Positions 1 through 16,136 of a stretch of DNA of 64,000 bases are shown here, piece by piece (position 1 is the first letter of the stretch; each line of letters starts with the position of its first letter). Made by a program: the position numbers and the translations under genes. Below the pieces are notes generated by a model. That model had not been told where the DNA came from. It made no database searches and saw only the letters and a list, made by a program, of their open reading frames with translations. Source of the stretch: Terramyces sp. JEL0728 (lineage: Eukaryota > Chytridiomycota > Chytridiomycetes > Rhizophydiales > Terramycetaceae). The stretch covers positions 1 to 64,000 of the forward strand of contig JADIIU010000002.1 in the NCBI GenBank assembly GCA_027603945.1, in the 5' to 3' direction.

Positions 1-256
1 CGACTCTCGAGTCTGAACATCCAATTACAATTGAAGATGGTGTTTGACTGTTTTGTAGATTATTGTATACGTCGGGATTATTTTTGAAGTAGTGATTGTG
101 GAATCTCTGATAGCCAGTGAGGTATTTGGTTAGATTACGCTTGTTGGTTATTTCCGGAGTCAACTTTCCATCCACAACTATTTTGCTTGATGAATGGCGA
201 GCTGTCATCCAAGTACCTCTGAATGAATTTGTGATTCCTTTTTTTAAACTGAGCAT
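1..256 (-). CDS. beta-class carbonic anhydrase, N-terminal part (runs off the left edge)
   Basis: Reading the minus strand from ATG at 256 gives 85 uninterrupted codons up to the window edge. The last part matches the start of the beta-carbonic anhydrase fold: a GYQRFHNHYFKNNPDVY stretch (family pattern G-x-x-x-F-x-x-x-x-F-x-x-NP) followed by VIGCSDSRV, which carries the first zinc-ligand Cys and the Asp-Arg dyad. The family interconverts CO2 and bicarbonate. The first 30 or so residues are basic and Ser/Thr-rich, so a mitochondrial presequence is possible (inference). The His and second Cys zinc ligands lie outside the window. The gene is divergent from nothing and sits downstream of INTS4 on the same strand. 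Confidence 0.85.
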   Translation of the reverse strand, partial: MLSLKKGITNSFRGTWMTARHSSSKIVVDGKLTPEITNKRNLTKYLTGYQRFHNHYFKNNPDVYNNLQNSQTPSSIVIGCSDSRV

Positions 257-402
257 AGATTCCAAGTTCTTTTCAAAAATTTGATTGGTCGAAACCCTAA
301 TGGAGCGGAAATTACAATTTCAAAAAACACCGTTGAGAGCGGAATTAAGAGCCTCGTTGGGGTTCAAATGAAAGGGTTGGTAAATATGCAACATTAATAT
401 TA

Positions 403-2766
403 TCAATTTACAACCACTGATAAGAAATGGAGATTATCCAGGTGATCAAAAAGTAACCATTTCCTGGTGCCAGATAGCACCGTCAATTTTAGATAAGCAT
501 TGGATGCAGACAATGTTAAACGAGGCAGAATTAGAAAAAAGTTACCTGTTGTTTTTGGCAAGATAATTGTGCAGTCATCTGCTTTGAGAACACAGTCCGC
601 ATCTATATCTTCAATCCGTGCTTCATAATCTTCCTCTCCAACCTATATCAGCAAAGGTTACTCTAAAATACAGGGTTTCAGGGCTTGAAATGTTTTTCAA
701 ATTCGCAGTGATATATACTGCAGGATATAAAGAGTTCAAACTGCGGAACTCCAACTGGAATCTAATAGCAGGGATTTTTACTTCCCACGGAATCGACTTT
801 AACAGCTACATTAGTCGAGAGTACATCTAGGGTAACAAATGACTTTGGGACTGAAATAGAAGTGTCATCTTTCAAACTTTTCACACACTGCCCTAGCTGA
901 TCTAATTTCGGTTTGAAATTCCTGGGCATTCCAAAGGACTCTTTTAATATCAAGATTCCTCTCTGCAAATACTGAATATCATTCAAGATTTTGTCTGTGG
1001 TAAAAAACTTTACATTCTCAGATCGTAAATGTAGCTCGTTAGCAATAGATTACATTTCGGAAAAGGAGTTCACAATTTAATAAGGTTTTGCAATAGTACA
1101 ACGAGCCCAGATTTGCTTTATCCATCTTGTACAGTTCATCTAGGTACCTAACTTGAGCAAAAGGTACTGAATTTGCGATATCAAAGCGGATTCAGAGCAG
1201 ATGGAGCCGCTCTCCCATCTGTTAATTAGTTCTTTTAAAATATCTTCAATATGTTGACGGTCTATGTCAGCATTTCCTTACAATTAATTTCTTCAGAGAC
1301 ATCATAGTCCGATAGGTATTTAGGAAGTAACTCAGGGATCTGGATCAAGTGATTGCTTACTGTTGGTATATGCAAAGGCAGTTTTTTGATAATGTATCCG
1401 TATTTTGCTTTTATATATTGCGGGAGAGAGGTTTTCAAGCGACTATCCACATTGCAAGCATTGAATATCAATACTAAATATGCCAAAACTAATATCAGCA
1501 CAGTTTACATCTCTTATCGTCCAATTTGTACTCTTTTGGCAGATACCCATTTTCATTCTCGAAAAAGGCTGGAATCATATCATCTGTGTCAGTTCTAAAC
1601 TACGAATCATCCTTGGGTAATTGGTAGCGATACCAGCAAGACATCCGTAAACAAATTCTTGATCTTTACTTTCAGAAACCAGTGTATCAATGATAACTTT
1701 TAAAATCATTTTCAAAGTCACAGTGGAGTGAAACCGCAAAACTCTATCGTTATCACTAGTTACTTTAACATGTCATATGCCAGTTTTCTAACTTTCATGT
1801 CCTTGTCCAGCAAAATCAAAATCACAGATTTAATACAGTCATCATCCAAATACAGTGCCCATTTTTTACCCAATTCGCCAATGCAACGGATGGAATCTTT
1901 GCGGATATCAGAATCTTCATCATTAAACATGTCTATCAAGAACCCCAAAGCAGTTGCTGCAAACGTCTTGTTTACCAAGCCTAACGAACACATCGAATCT
2001 GAATTAGCATGAATTACCAATTGTAGCTTTTCTGATGACCGCAAATTCATCTTCAGATCTATGTAAGCGCAACTTACCCATGGATAAAAGCGCCAAACGT
2101 GGATGATAATACAACCTTGTCCTCCAAATCAACATCGTCGTCTTCAACCTTCACCTTTTTAATTTTGTGGTCATGATCGTCAGTTAGAGGTTTTTTAGTT
2201 AGAGTCTGAAGCATCAAGTGCTCTGATGCTGTTGTGATTGTTCCTAGTAGCTTTGCAGCCTTAGTTAGAGTTGAAATACTCTCTCCCTTACTAAAGGACT
2301 CTTGTCATTCAATCCGTCGCACAATAAAATGAATAATTTATCCTGCATCCCTCCCGGTGCGTGGTTATCCAAATGTACCGTAGACCTAGATTGAATCACA
2401 ATTACCTAGGTTACAGCCGAAATACCACAGTAGCTGCATCGCATCCAATCGTATTTCATCATTATAATCTTTAAGCAATGGCAATATTTGCTGCCACGCT
2501 ATATCTGATTTTGAGGCCAGAACCAACTTTACCGCAGTTAGTCTGGTATCAATATCAGGATCATTCAAAAATTGATAAATATTCTTGACAGGATATCCCA
2601 AATGAACGGCGACTTTTAAACCCTTCATTCTAACCAGAGGATGTGGATCTGATAATTTGCCAATCACACTCTGAAGTATATTTTCACCCTCCATTTTATC
2701 AACCTTTATCACTTGCAAAATTTCATCAAATGATTGCAATACCCTGCTGGTGTCATTCTCGTCCAT
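403..2766 (-). CDS. INTS4: Integrator complex subunit 4 (INTS4)
   Basis: The predicted product is a HEAT-repeat protein of about 700 residues. After removal of 19-20 nt introns it aligns along the whole INTS4 family: EIRLDAMQLLW, AAKLLG...TLTKKPLTDD, GAFIHG then EDE, FLIDMFNDEDSDIR and LAYLVLIFNA. INTS4 is the scaffold that binds INTS9/INTS11, the endonuclease of Integrator, which processes snRNAs and ends promoter-proximal transcription. Introns that restore the frame include 643-661, 806-824, 1489-1508, 1584-1603, 1744-1763, 1999-2017 and 2059-2077, plus three more between 990 and 1285. The join near 2386-2425 is ambiguous (see findings). The first ATG is at 2766, only 32 bp from the start of the divergent RPC1. 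The stop is at 403, or at 446 if one more intron is removed. Confidence 0.88.
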
Positions 2767-2798
2767 GATTTCCTTTTTCTTTTTTCTGTCCAATCCAA

Positions 2799-7206
<4,408 letters not shown>

Positions 7207-7258
7207 AGTCGATATTTATACACGGTTTAGTCAAGAAAATCTTTACGCGACTTGAATA

Positions 7259-7596
7259 ATGAGCGGTACCGTAAACTCTAACATTAAGCAGCAGCAGGTA
7301 GATCAGATACACACACTTTCCCTGATCTGGAATCAGTAACCGGATTAAAAAATATAGAAGTAGCATTCGTTAATTCCAGGATATTATTGCAGCCGCACCA
7401 TCTCAAGCAACAGAGAAAGTAAATTTAAATTCTCTGCCACTCAGAGCTTACATTGATCAAACAGTCTTGCCAGTGCTGGTTGAAGGTCTGAAATTAATCT
7501 CCAAAGAGCGGTAAACGTTACTAATAAAGACCGCCAAACCCTATTGAATATCTAGGAGTATTCTTCCTCAAGAACAGCGAAAATGCCAATAAATAA
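7259..7596 (+). CDS. DPY30: DPY30-family protein
   Basis: This small gene is nearly invisible to ORF finding. Its three introns (7266-7288, 7360-7379, 7511-7529) leave a 91-aa product. The C-terminal half carries the Dpy-30 dimerisation motif: [20 protein letters not shown], then [18 protein letters not shown]. In other eukaryotes DPY30 is a core subunit of COMPASS/MLL H3K4 methyltransferases, and Dpy-30-like helices also occur in flagellar radial spokes. The short N-terminus and the exact PPNPIE motif fit the nuclear subunit. The last two exons are certain; the first intron join is less sure. Confidence 0.85.
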
Positions 7597-7646
7597 GTTT
7601 GGAGTTTTAATTTTCGGTTCGTCTGGACAAATCTGTTTTAATCTCA

Positions 7647-10055
7647 ATGGTCAGCATAGTTTCGATTTGTCAAGATGCAGCGGCAAAGAAAAAGAATCAC
7701 CATAAATGCTTGAAAGCTTTAATGGAATTGGAGGATTTACAAGACTTTTTTCAAGTGATTTTCCAGTATATCAGTTTGAAAAAGGAAGTTGGAAATACAG
7801 ATACTTTTCTTAAATTCCTCGCTCTATTTTTTACAGAATACTTTGCTTCTGGTATGGATAGATTAACGTTTGATAAAGGCCATGTACAGTTCCAGAATCA
7901 ATTGTTTGATTATTTGATTGAAGGGTTGAAAGCCGGTGATAAATTAGTTCGATTACGGTGTTGCCAGCTGATGACCCTGCTGTTGAATGCTGTGGAAGCT
8001 ATCAGTGATAACCATTATGAAATGATCAGGAAATCTCTGTCAGAAAGGATTAATGACAAGGATGCTGCAGTTAGATTGCATGCCGTCCACGGATTGTGTA
8101 GATTCCAGGTATCTATCATTAATGCAAGGATTGCGGAACCGATCAAGAAAATTCCATGGTGTTGGCACAATTAGTTCAGCTATTGAAGTATGATCCTCGA
8201 AGCGATATGAGAAAGTCGATTCTAGAAAACATTGTTTTTTCCAAAGATTCGATTTCAGCGATATTAGAAAGGGCCAGAGATGCAGATCCAGGTATTAGAA
8301 ATATTAATCCAGGGATTCGGAAGATGGTTTATCACAAAATCAAAGCTGAAGCGGTTTCTTACCAAAACTTTACCAATGCTCAGATTTCCAGCCTGATTAG
8401 TTTCGGGTGTGCAGATCGCGATGAATCAGTCAAAAGTTCCTGCCTGGAAATGGTATATGACACTTGGTTGGTGGATTACGAGAAGCTCAACCAGGTAGCT
8501 GTTTCTAAAATAGTTTTTTCACTTCATGTCTATGGAGACTGAGTACGAAAATCAATTTCTATACGTTGAATTTTTCAAGAGAAATCCAAAACAGAAGCTG
8601 AAGGAAAATGGTACTCTAACGCTGATGTAGATTTTAATTGGGACGAATTAACTCTATCGGATTTGCTAGCAATTGAAGCCTATACACAGCTGTATAAAAA
8701 TGTACTTGCTAATTAACTTTGAATGATGACAGAATTGAAATCCTGATTCCAACTCTAAGTTTCTGGGTTGCATTGATTGAAAATACATATGGAATACATG
8801 AAAGTATTGTCACTAATGATGACTGCAAAGGGCTATTGTATATGTTCAAGATTGCGCAGAATTTGGATATGTGTGACGAGACTGGAAGACGGGCAATGAC
8901 CAATTTGTGTAAAATCTTGCTGGTGGACAATTATTTACTCGAAGAGAACCAAAAAATATGTGTGGAAACCATGTTCTCATTAATTGGCGATGTGTCCAAG
9001 TTCTACGCTACAATTTTAGGATACGTAAACAGCATTAACCTGGAAAGTGGCATCGATAGATCGAATGGAATCAGATCTCTACAATTATTGGCAGTGTCAT
9101 TTGAGTCTCTCGGGATATGCTACAACAGCGCTGATCTTACCGGATACTTTGAATCTACTGTAGTGAAGAGCGTAGATTCAAAAGACCAAAAGGAAGTTTT
9201 CCTTGGATTAAAATGCTTATTGTTGTACAGCCTTCAATGTCCAGCCTTTGGGAAGGCACACATGGACTTATTCTTTGAAGCAATTGAAAGCACCAAGAAA
9301 GAAGTCGTGCTACTGGTACTAATGTTTTTCTTTGACTGGATTCTGCTACACGGATTTGATTTCACCCCCGAGCAGGTAAAATTTGCGTTAACTTTGACTC
9401 CGATCATGACAAAGTTATTGGTGAGTTATTTGGATTATGACTACAGCAAATCTGTTACGGTTGAAGGGTTGTGTAGATGTATGCTACTCAAGCATATCAC
9501 CGACGAAAATGTACAATTTACTTAAATCAGATTCTTTCAGAGTTGATTGTCCAATATTTACTTCCTGAAACTGCTCGCTTTCCTCTGGTTATGCAATGCA
9601 GCAGCTACTTTTTTGATATATTCACAAAGGCCTCCATCGAAAACCAGATAATGGTCCAGAAGGCAAGTTTTGATTGATGGCAGGTTTTCTACAAAGTATT
9701 GTTTGCCTTGGAAATGAAATCGCTGGAAGGAGTTTCAATCTCGTATGCAAGTGTAATCAGTCAACTGTTGGAGTTTACTAATCCTAAGCTGCTGCTGAAA
9801 CCAATTGAAGACCGCAACTTGCATTTAGAAATTGCTATTCAAGGATTAGAGTTGGCAGCGAACGAAAGTCCAAACTTTAGGAAAACCGTTTGCAATATGT
9901 TGACAAAAATGGATCTTCCAAAGGGAGGATCATCTGAATTGTTGGAGGCAGCATCTAGTTTTAAGCAAAGCTGTCAATCAGATTTAGTATGTTCTCGTGC
10001 CATGGAAAAGTACCTTGCTGTTGACTTTAGATTTATTCAGCAACAAAGCGAATGA
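7647..10055 (+). CDS. NCAPG: Condensin complex subunit 3 (CAP-G/Ycg1)
   Basis: The spliced product is 762 aa, shorter than human NCAPG (about 1,000). It is an all-helical HEAT-repeat protein; the repeats around FDYLIEGLKAGDKLVRLRCCQ and ERINDKDAAVRLHAVHGLCR match the Ycg1/CAP-G signature. CAP-G is the HEAT subunit that, with the kleisin CAP-H, clamps DNA in condensin I during mitotic chromosome compaction. Introns: 8109-8128, 8495-8513, 8611-8630, 8702-8721 (TG acceptor), 9511-9530, 9663-9683 (GC-AG). The ATG at 7647 is 50 bp past the DPY30 stop. The gene is convergent with UPF1. Confidence 0.88.
8702..8721 (+). other. 20-nt CAP-G intron ending in TG
   Basis: GTACTTGCTAATTAACTTTG lies between codons for AYTQLYKN and NDDRIEILIPTL. 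It starts with a normal donor and has a CTAAT branch-like motif, but it ends TTTG. Its removal eliminates an in-frame TAA and keeps the frame. No AG exists in a suitable position. Confidence 0.6.
9663..9683 (+). other. 21-nt GC-AG intron in CAP-G
   Basis: The segment begins GCAAGTTTTG and ends GATGGCAG. It joins IMVQK to VFYKVLFALEMK. The nearest GT, three bases in, would give the wrong frame, so a GC donor with the strong GCAAGT context is the consistent reading. Confidence 0.75.
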
Positions 10056-10171
10056 TTGGAAACTATTTTAATAAATTCCAAAGTATTGATTTACAAAGCC
10101 AGAGTTAACATTCAGAGCAAAGTCTTGGAAATACTGTCCAATTAATTTTATTCAAGCAACATACATCCGCT

Positions 10172-13100
10172 TTAAAACTGGGTGAATTCACCTTGGCTTT
10201 TCATTCCAGAATCATAATAGTCATATTGCGATTTATAGTCATCTAGACTACCATCAACTGTAATTCTATCAAACTGGTTAAAGATTTGAGATTGAATATC
10301 ATCTACGTCCAATTGGGAGAGCTGAGAGTTTTCTACTAAACCCGCATCCGACGAAAAGGATAATTGGGAAATCAGAGATTGCGAGGCAAACTGGGACTGG
10401 GTGCTGGCGAAATCACTATCTTGCGTGAACTGAGATGTTGGAATCAGCGGAATAGAAGTTTGCGAGAAAAAATTAGAAGAGTCGATTTGAGAATTGAAAT
10501 CATACAAATTGACGGCTGGCTTTTTCTCTTTGGCAGGTTCCTTCCTAGAGTCGCGCTCGCGCGGAGTGTAGGTTCTTGGTTTCATCAACTGGATCATGGA
10601 TACTTTGAGTGCATGCAGCGGTCCTTCGACTAAGCAATTCTTTTCTTTAAAATCCATTAGTAGCTGGTACCACAATGGGTTTTTACCCAATACTTTTGGG
10701 TTTCCAACTACGACAAGTCCATATTTTGCTCTGGTGAGCGCAACGTTCAATCGTTTAGCGTTGGACAAGAATCCGATTCCCTGATGTTCATTCGAACGCA
10801 CACAGGTAACAATGATATAATCCTTTTCACGGCCTTGGAAAGCATCAACAGATGCAACTTCTACTTCCTTGTATAATTCCTTTTTAAGAGACCCGTTGAA
10901 TTGCATGTGCTGGACCACGTACGACCTTTGGCCCTCATATGGAGTGATGATACCAATCTGGTGCGGGGCTACACCAGCTTTCAACAATCTAGTTACACAT
11001 TTTTCAACAAAGGCTGCTTCAGTCACATTCAAGTATGACGATCCAGAAGATGAAATTTCTTCCTGTCCAAAACACCCATGGAACATGGTGGGTGTCTCTG
11101 GTACTGGCCAAGGAAAGTCGATATTTGATCTCGTTCTTTCCTGCACCGTGACTCCGTTTTGCAAACTTCCTTCGTAAAACATGTTGGACGGAAACTCGGA
11201 AAGACATGGGTGCATTCTGTATTGCACTTGAAGACGCATTGGACGTAGCCCTAAAGCAATCAATCTTTCGAATAATGACTGATTTAAACCAGCTTTGGCA
11301 GCTTTCTTGTTGAGGATGACAGGCCCCAATTGCTGGTGGTCTCCTACCAATACCACCTGTTTAGATCCCAAAACTAGGGGAATCAAGGCTTCCGGTTCGC
11401 ATGCTTGGGTTGCTTCGTCTACCAAAACACTCCTAAATGAATATTTGGCTAATCTTGGATCTCCCGCACCGGTACAGGTACAACAAATAACATCAGCATT
11501 TTCCAGCAATTCCTTTTCAGCCTTCTGTCGGAGTCTGATATATGTTTTTTCGTCAGCAGCAGACAACTCTCCTAATTCATTTTTCAATTTAATCAACTTT
11601 TGCAAAAGCGGGTTGGAGTCATTGTTCTTGACTTGTTCATGAAGAGTTAGGAACGAAACCGACGATTCAAGATCTTCCCTGGACTTTGCAGCAACTCTGA
11701 CAACCTTTAATCCAGTCAAGTGGATTTTTGCAGTCAAATGGTCCACAGCAACGTTACTAGGTGCACATACTAATACTTGTCCTCTATTCATCCTCGCCAA
11801 ATGATACACAATTGTCGCAGAAGTCAATGTTTTACCAGTTCCCTAACGTTAAGTTATTCTAACCGGCGGTCCTTGAATCAGAGATAAAGGCTTTTGTAAA
11901 ACAGATTTGATGGCATTAACTTGAGAATGATTCAGTTCTGGTAAATTTGGAGCCGCAATTCTTTTTGGAATGTTAACTTTTAGTACTTGAGGCTCGACAT
12001 CATGCCCGAGCAAACGATGGTAAATGTAACTACTGACCGAATTTTCATCCACAGCAAAGGTTTTCATTGCTTTTTGCATTCTAAATTAGGTGGAAATACC
12101 TGTCAAAGGTAGTTGGCTTCCAGACGTAATCCACTGTAAAGTTGTGAGAACATTCAGTTGGGGCATTGTCGTTTTTCTTTAATTCCAAGCACACTTCGTC
12201 TGAAACATCTATGGTTAATTTCAATTACTGTCAGGTACTTTAAGGACATGTCCTTTTCTTTCCCAATACGGGTGTAATTCGCCTTTATATTTCAGGAATA
12301 ATTCGTCACCAGGCGCTAATCTAATATCTCCTAGTTCGAAACTAGGTAGGGTAAAGTATGCAAGACGCTTCATATTTAGCCCCATTCCCCATCGAACAAC
12401 TACATTCTCTTGAGTCTGGGATTCTTTCATTTTCTGGTCATAATCTGCTTCTAATTTAACCAGCGGGCCGAATATATTTTGATACAAATATGCATCATCG
12501 TACTTTAATAATACAGCTTGCGGATCTTCGTCCATGCCAGGTTTTTCCATATCTTCCAAAGTTAAATTTGCATTTTCTCTCCACATATCTTCAAGTCTAG
12601 CAATCTGTGTTTTTGTTATTTGTCTAGCACGCATTTGTTCTTGATCAGTGGGCACTTTGACCAACCAAGGGAGGAAACATCGGTCTTCAATCAGCGGTTG
12701 CCATTGAGTTAAATCCCAGTTTGCATCTTTGTTACTGGCTGAATTTGCACAGGGCTGTCTGCATAGCAATACTACAACAGTGTCGGACTTTGCTGGAACA
12801 AATCCAAGCATAAAAATATTTCTAAATCCACAGTTGTAGCATTCTAAAGTTGAATCTCCCAATGGCGAATCGGGGTGTAATGCAACTTCTTTGTGTCTAG
12901 CTTTCACCAGGTGGGAAATAATGTGGGCACCACTTGTATTGCCTCTTCCGTTACAAAACCACTTTTGGCAGCCTATACACTTTACAACTGAAGATGTAGA
13001 GTGGATTCCGCAATAATTACAGCTGTGTGGAAAGGTTTCCAGTGGAAATTCCCCAACTTCTTCTCCGTCAACATCATCATTAATGTCTTCCAGATAGTCG

Positions 13101-13208
13101 TTCGCTACATCCTGAGTGAAATCCTCATCATAATCGTATTGTGAACCCTGAGTATCTTGAAACTGGAATCAACAATTAATTTACCTCAAAATCGTACTGT
13201 GAGTTCAT
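10172..13208 (-). CDS. UPF1: UPF1/RENT1 RNA helicase, nonsense-mediated decay factor
   Basis: The spliced product is 984 aa. In order: SQ/TQ-rich N-terminus; the cysteine-histidine domain ([36 protein letters not shown]); regulatory 1B region; and an SF1 helicase core with Walker A GPPGTGKT, Walker [14 protein letters not shown], a QYRMHP motif and [16 protein letters not shown]. The C-terminal 110 residues (10172-10500) hold about ten SQ or TQ dipeptides, resembling the animal/plant tail phosphorylated by SMG1-type kinases; yeast Upf1 largely lacks it. Introns: 11843-11863 (splitting Walker A), 12081-12099, 12209-12228, 13163-13184. The ATG at 13208 is the first clear start. The frame stays open upstream to about 13376, so a longer N-terminus is possible. 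Confidence 0.97.
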
Positions 13209-13464
13209 ATTTTTTGTAAACTTTTTTTGACTCATGAAATCCTCATGTTGTAAACTTACCATTCCAAATGGCCTTGGAATGTTGGCTGTATTATCATTAC
13301 GCATAGCTTGGCCAAAGTGATCAAGCGCATTCCGAATTTCTTTATTTAAATTCACCCGGGTTGAAAGATTACTTGTGGACTATTGGCAGGCGGTACGACT
13401 TGCAGTGCAGCTTTAATTGGGGTCTGTGGAAGTCGAAAATTCAAGATCAGTGAAAACTCTACAC

Positions 13465-13906
13465 ATGGCTTCACAAGAGGAACAAGTTGCAAAGGCATTC
13501 ACTGAATTCTACTATGCTGCATTTGATAGAAATCGTTCAGAACTATTACCATTATACGTAAATATGAATTGACATCAGAGACCATTCTCTATGCTTACTT
13601 TTGAAGGACAGAGATATTCTGGCGATCAAAAAATTGTAGAGAAATTGGCTGGACTGCCATTCCAAAAAGTGCAGCATCAAGTTGTGACTGTGGATGCGCA
13701 ACCGTCCAATCCACAGCCAGGGCCAATTTTGGTGTCGGTTACTGGCCGTCTGCTCGTAGTTTAGAGTTAACATAGGTGGACGAAGAATCCAATCCTCAAT
13801 TCTTTTCGCAAACTTTCCAATTGATTCCAGAGGGCGGCAGCTACTATATTTTCAACGGTAATATCTACTTGATCCAGATATCTTTAGATTAAACTATGGA
13901 TATTAA
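13465..13906 (+). CDS. NTF2: Nuclear transport factor 2
   Basis: The 126-aa spliced product is a standard NTF2, the homodimeric carrier that returns Ran-GDP to the nucleus. Motifs: VAKAFTEFYYAAFDRNRSEL at the N-terminus, MLTFEGQRYSG, and the yeast-like ending FNDIFRLNYGY. Three introns (13558-13578, 13756-13775, 13858-13877) restore the full family length. The ATG at 13465 is the only candidate. The region between it and UPF1 (13209-13464) has no other convincing gene. Confidence 0.95.
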
Positions 13907-13972
13907 TTTGCGATTCCTCAATAAAATTATCTTAAGATTTTAAACTGTTATACACGTCAACTGCAATTTCAG

Positions 13973-15694
13973 ATGTTGACGTAATCAGACAACTTTACTC
14001 GCAAATGAAAGGTAACCATCAACCAGATGTTGTAAAAAAGACAGTAAGAATATTAATTCATATCAGACCCAAAATATAGACCAATTGATTGTGGAAGCAC
14101 TAGTGGCAGAACGGTATTCGCTCCTGACTGTCATCTGCAATAGCGTAGTCGCAGGAGACGCAGCGGCAATTGTATCGAAAGGAATACTGAAAATACTGAA
14201 TAGACAGCCGTTAGGATCTACGGAAGAATTCTTAAAATATATTGTCAGGAATCGGATTATTGAATATAGTAACTAGTCGTTAAATTAGAAAAAAAATCTA
14301 GAGACTTGTCGGACGTTACAAGGGATAACAGGTATTCATTACTTACGCAAAGCTTAGTTACAATGCTACTGGTTGCATACGCTAGATACGAAGGGTCGGC
14401 CTATCTATCATTAACCCTGTCAAAACCACTCAATACTGTACATAACTATCTTTCTAATTGTGAAATTGATCCACAGAAAATTACCAGCACAGAAGTTCAA
14501 AAAACCATCAATGAAAATAGAAAGAATCTAGAGGAAGCTTGCAAAATATTATTTTCACATATTTTCGACAATCGAAAGAGAATGCCAGCAACTATCTTGG
14601 ACATGTGTGCGTTTTTGTCGCAGACGGTGGAAGAGTTATCGGAAAAGAGCAGTACTTCTATTGCCTTTCTTCCCGCTAGTGTAGAAAGAAAACTATCCAG
14701 AGTTGGAAAGAAAAAACCAGAATTTTCAGAGTCTCCTTCTGCAGCAAACTTTTCTGGAGAGCATACTCCTTTCGGGTCGATAAAAGCCAAAGACTCGCCA
14801 TTGCCAGCCAGTCCTGGGATGGGATTCCCCATAATCGGACTACCCTCAAGCCCGTCACATCACTCAAAGCTGTCCACTGCAAGCGCCAAAAATCTTGGTA
14901 ATCTTACAGTGGCAGAAAAGATTGTTGGGTCGTTTCTGTTTCTACGCTTTCTAGTTCCTGGTAACTTGCATTAATGTAGCAATAACAACCCCAGAACCAT
15001 CGACCTTTACCGAAAAAATTACACCACCAATCAGAAGAGGTCTGATTTTGTGTGGGAAGATGTTGACATCCTTATGCAACGACACTGAATTTGGCCATAA
15101 AGAACAATCGCTGATGGATTGCAATGAATTTCTGATACCTTATAGACAAAATATGAAAGAATTCTTGTATAAATGCTGCAATTCGGGACAGGTAATATAT
15201 GTTTAAAGTAGTTGATCCAATCGCCCTTGCGGCAATCGCTTCAACCAGACGGAAAGGCATATTCAAACCCTAACCTACTTGAACACTCTAGAGATTATTC
15301 CCATAAAAGAAACTGCAGTCAACCTCAGCTAGCAAACTCAATACAAGAGAATCAGAGGTCAATATCCTATGCCAGAAAGCTACAATCAATGTCTGCTGAA
15401 AATTTGCGCTTGGATTACAGATCGCTCACCAATCCTCCCCCACCAGACCCTGATATTGTGGCACTATTTCAATCACTGTACAGAAATTTAGATAAGTTGG
15501 AAAAAGATATAATTGAAAAGAAAAAGACTATGGATGCAGCTGGCGGAGAAAAATTGGTGGTGCAGTTCCATGATCTGAAAATGCTACTAGATAGTGGCTC
15601 ATATGGGACTGATTCCAGCCATGAAGCGAATGCAGCGACATTCAAAAAGAAAAAATCTTGGTGGTTGAGGATGATTACGATTTTTAACAAGTAA
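13973..15694 (+). CDS. Ras GTPase-activating protein (5' exon not found)
   Basis: About 546 residues are visible. A RasGAP domain spans roughly 14306-15190: DNRYSLLTQSLVTMLLVAY holds the candidate arginine finger, and FLFLRFLVPAI the second conserved FLR arginine, followed by ILCGKMLTSLCN. The family switches off Ras by speeding GTP hydrolysis. A Ser/Pro-rich insert (14700-14900) interrupts the domain before the FLR motif. The C-terminus ends with a short coiled coil and lysine-rich KKKKSWWLRM. Introns: 14044-14066, 14279-14298, 14961-14979, 15192-15211. No ATG is in frame upstream of 13973, so a short first exon must lie in 13907-13972. Confidence 0.85.
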
Positions 15695-16136
15695 TTAAAT
15701 CTATAATGGCAAATAAAATGTTGTGGATATGTAGATATTGGCATTTCTTTTTGCTCGACCGATATTTCCAGTCAGTCACTATGAAGGCAATTAATCGAAT
15801 GCCGGTAGTCGCCACAACTTTACAGTATCAAAACATCTCGCATGAAGCTGAAACTCGGAAATATTCGCAAGAGCTTTTCTTGGTGTGCTGACAATTAAAC
15901 GATTGACCTGCCAAAATCAAATAACCAAAAATTGCGGCAATATTGTCAAAGTCAATGCAGCTCGCCATAATAGCATCGCAGTTCAATCAAAATTATCGAT
16001 ATCTTATCTTGTGATACGCCATTGTCAAACAGTAGCAATACTTTCAACTGTCAACAAAAATCTGTTTAGCCTTTTCACTACATCATTTTATCGTTGCTAT
16101 AGGTAATCCCCTTTCAACTAAAGTAACGTTTTGGGA
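15695..16136 (+). other. intergenic stretch, no supported gene
   Basis: This is 440 bp between the RasGAP and a small membrane-protein gene. Short ORFs occur (15706-15891, 15885-16106) but show no family resemblance, no intron-like signals and no compositional bias typical of the neighbours. No tRNA-like or terminator-like structure was recognised. Confidence 0.5.

Noticed and set aside
643..661. Segment reading VTFADI as part of the INTS4 coding sequence
   Set aside because: It is a 19-nt GT-AG unit; keeping it breaks the frame to the downstream VGEEDYEARIEDIDAD stretch.
11849..12079. Apparent frameshifts in UPF1, RPC1, TPP2 and others
   Set aside because: Each is explained by an 18-23 nt intron whose removal restores a conserved motif such as GPPGTGKT.
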